DNA from: Lethocerus indicus
Lineage: Eukaryota > Arthropoda > Insecta > Hemiptera > Belostomatidae
Assembly: GCA_019843655.1 (NCBI GenBank)
Contig: JACDQD010000003.1
Span: 11,658,925 to 11,722,924 of the forward strand
DNA length: 64,000 nt
Direction: 5' to 3'
Each line of letters begins with the position of its first letter. Positions within the stretch are counted from its first letter, which is position 1. This document shows, piece by piece, positions 61,752-64,000 of this stretch. The notes below the pieces were generated by a model that saw only the letters and a program-made list of their open reading frames with translations, was not told the origin of the DNA and did no database searches. The translations under genes were made by a program, and so were the position numbers.

Positions 61752-64000
61752 CCAAAGAAAGATATGATAAATTTACTGCTCAAAAAAGTATATATACACA
61801 TTTCAGTGTTTTATATAACTCAAGTGAATTGAATATAAACATAGAAATATAAGAATTTATATTATTTATGCTGCTGATGGCTCCAAGGGCGCATAGAGAG
61901 ACTAATTTTAGTGTCGTTTATAGCTCGTAAACTAAATTACAATAGTATATTAATTTATTACCAGTGGATTTCAAACGGATCCAGAAACCTGGTTTCTGCA
62001 TATTATATGTTGAAATAATTCTAAATAAATATGAGACTAAATATTTTCCACCGTGGATTTTATTAGGAGGAAATATGAGGCGGAGAGCTGTAACTCGGTT
62101 AAAGGGATTAAACAGTGCTAAGGAATCCGGGAACTCCTTTTGCCCGCAAATCCTTGTCTGTTCTGTGCGGTGTAGCGGAGAAGGCGAAACGAGCCGGGCG
62201 CGGGTTGAGCAATAGGCGGGGGCAGTTGCGCAAGCCGCCCGGGAGGAACTCATTTGAAGCGCGCGCGCCCTCGCCCTCGCCCCCGGCCAACCGCTTAAGC
62301 AATCCGACTAATATGTATCGGCCGCGAGCTCGCTCCTTTCTTAAGCCGATAATACGAGAGACCGATTTCTTAATCCAACAAAGAATGATCGGTGGACCTC
62401 TCCGGGTCTGTCTCCGTTCCCATATAAGACTCGGTAAATCGCGCTCCAAAATAACACCGGGCCCCGGATTCAGCTAATAAGTTCAGCTCCGATATGAAAC
62501 GAATTCTTCATATCGAATTCCGATACTTTATTTCTTTTCGGGCGGGGAGATGTCGATATAATTGGCCGCCGAAAGTGTGTCATGGCTCCTCGACAATTTT
62601 GTGGCACGAAGGCCCGTATTATATGGAAGTTACTAGTTTATCACCCGCGCCATTCGCAGTCTCCTCCCGTTTGTCCCCTCGCTTCCAATAATACATGGCC
62701 GACACTTGTACCGGCTCAAGGTAGCCTCCACCCGAAGGTAGTTCTCATTGCACGACAAAATATCGCGCGCTAATATCTATTACTATGTAATTGCCCAATA
62801 TTTGGAATGTAAAATATTATATAGTTAATAATTTTTATTTTCATTAAATGCAATTTTCACATTACAGTATAATATGAGCGTTATCGGCCACGTGTAATAG
62901 CAAGGACCATCCACAAAAGATAATGTTGGAACTCGTTTGGAACCTCTATACCAAATTGTCAATTTCTAGTAAATGCTTTAAATTGTTTTCCCATATTTCA
63001 TATTGCCCTAACAACTTCTTGTTCAAACATAAACTATAAACAGGGCTCTGAATTCGCATATTTTGCCATTTCGGGCTTACGCTCCATTATACAGAGATTA
63101 AACGGTTATAGGAGGTGCCCCCACGGTTATTATAACGAGCGAAGACAGGCTGTCAGGCGGCGGCTCCGGGGATATATCGACGGACACTGCCCGCTACGGC
63201 CGTTTAATTGTATCGTGTGATGGATTACCTACCGTCGAGGGGACTTTCCCACAGGGGTAAATGTATTCAAGCCGTTGAAGGAAGCCGGCGGCCGACGACA
63301 GATGAGCGACGTTTTGCATGAAACGGCCGCGATTTGAGCAATGCGTTTGGGTTGCCGGACTAATTTCGTGGACCGAAAACTGCCCGAGTACCGCTATTTA
63401 GACCCGGCGCGCCTCCCGAGATTCCCCTCTCCTCCAGACCCGATCGTTATGAAGTATGATTTATGTTTAATGCATGAGCCTAAGACTAGCGGCAGCTCGA
63501 TACGGCGCGTCGCTACATCGATCTCGTGATTATTATGACTCCCGTAGGCAAACAGCATTCGGAGTGCCCCGAGGATGAGGAGGCTATTAAACCTGAAAAG
63601 CCTCGAAGGTATTTCTCCTTTTGTAAAAAACGAAGACTTCCTACTCTACGTATAATTGCTGGTAATGGTGCGCTGTCCACAATTTAGCTATCCGTCATGC
63701 TGTAGATTTTCCGAAATTGTGCTTCGGGGGAAACCGAGACAACCAACGAATGATAAATGAGGGAAAGCTATAAATTCATCCCAGGCTATTAATAACATCT
63801 TCGCATCCGAGCTGCAAACACATTTTAATAATGGGGTATTTACCTTTAGTACCTGTAGTTGCCAATCTACGAATATATAATACAAATTTATTCTAGCAAT
63901 TTATAAACCCGGTATGACACTCCTCAAGAATCCCATCAATGATTAGTTTATTCTGGGCGTTAGTATCAATTTTGCTGCGCTCAGAAATCTGCCCAACTAT
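61752..64000. other. Non-coding end segment with two GC-rich blocks
   Basis: GC-rich at 62100-62480 (open on both strands, 113-120 codons, no domain) and at 63110-63540 with regulatory texture, including a perfect kappaB-type GGGGACTTTCCC at 63239-63250. The remainder is AT-rich. No gene recognised. Confidence 0.45.

Noticed and set aside
1..64000. Excess of CAGCTG E-boxes as proneural input
   Set aside because: I found roughly a dozen, which is about the chance expectation for 64 kb.

Overview
This window is animal nuclear DNA, almost certainly from an insect. It holds one gene part I can identify with confidence: the 3'-terminal coding exon of a MECOM/PRDM16-family zinc-finger gene, the orthologue group of Drosophila hamlet (ham), on the + strand at about 49139-50451. 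The arguments for an animal genome are very low gene density, a coding exon entered through a splice acceptor in mid-codon, many di- and trinucleotide microsatellites (GA/CT, TA, CA, TTC), no operons or bacterial-type gene packing, and no rRNA operon or complete tRNA. CpG does not look depleted, and composition swings sharply between AT-rich and CpG-rich patches. That resembles lightly methylated insects such as Hymenoptera, but the order is an inference only.

Layout. 1-49138 is non-coding as far as I can see. It is most simply read as the long last intron of ham, because the exon at 49139 must be spliced to something upstream and no other zinc-finger or PR/SET exon is recognisable here. It contains GC-rich patches (about 2470-2840, 7590-9180, 15900-16230, 22200-22480, 32580-33230, 34860-35480, 36080-36440), microsatellites, several perfect hairpins or palindromes, and blocks that look like cis-regulatory DNA. 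It also contains two pyrimidine-CAG|GTAA junctions (4986/4987 and 22657/22658) that resemble recursive-splicing ratchet points.

49139-50451 encodes two CtBP-binding motifs (PFDLS and PLDLR), a proline-rich linker, three C2H2 fingers nearly identical to the distal DNA-binding domain of EVI1/PRDM16, a conserved short motif after the fingers and a Gly/Ser/Pro-rich tail. A 3' UTR follows, with a canonical AATAAA at 51041.

51070-64000 is downstream intergenic DNA with no confidently supported gene. It holds a possible Tc1-like terminal-repeat remnant (about 54646-54763), a regulatory-looking block (56930-57260), an unrecognised 92-codon open stretch after an AG (59391-59667), a short ORF with good start context next to a DRE-like palindrome (61635-61751), and GC-rich blocks at 58020-58420, 62100-62480 and 63110-63540.

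No CRISPR array, prophage, toxin gene or intact transposon was found. The non-coding calls are pattern-based and should be treated as hypotheses. The most checkable ideas are the recursive splice sites, the excess of octamer (POU) sites across the locus, the short ORF at 61635, and a 5S-rRNA-like fragment at 46842-46901.
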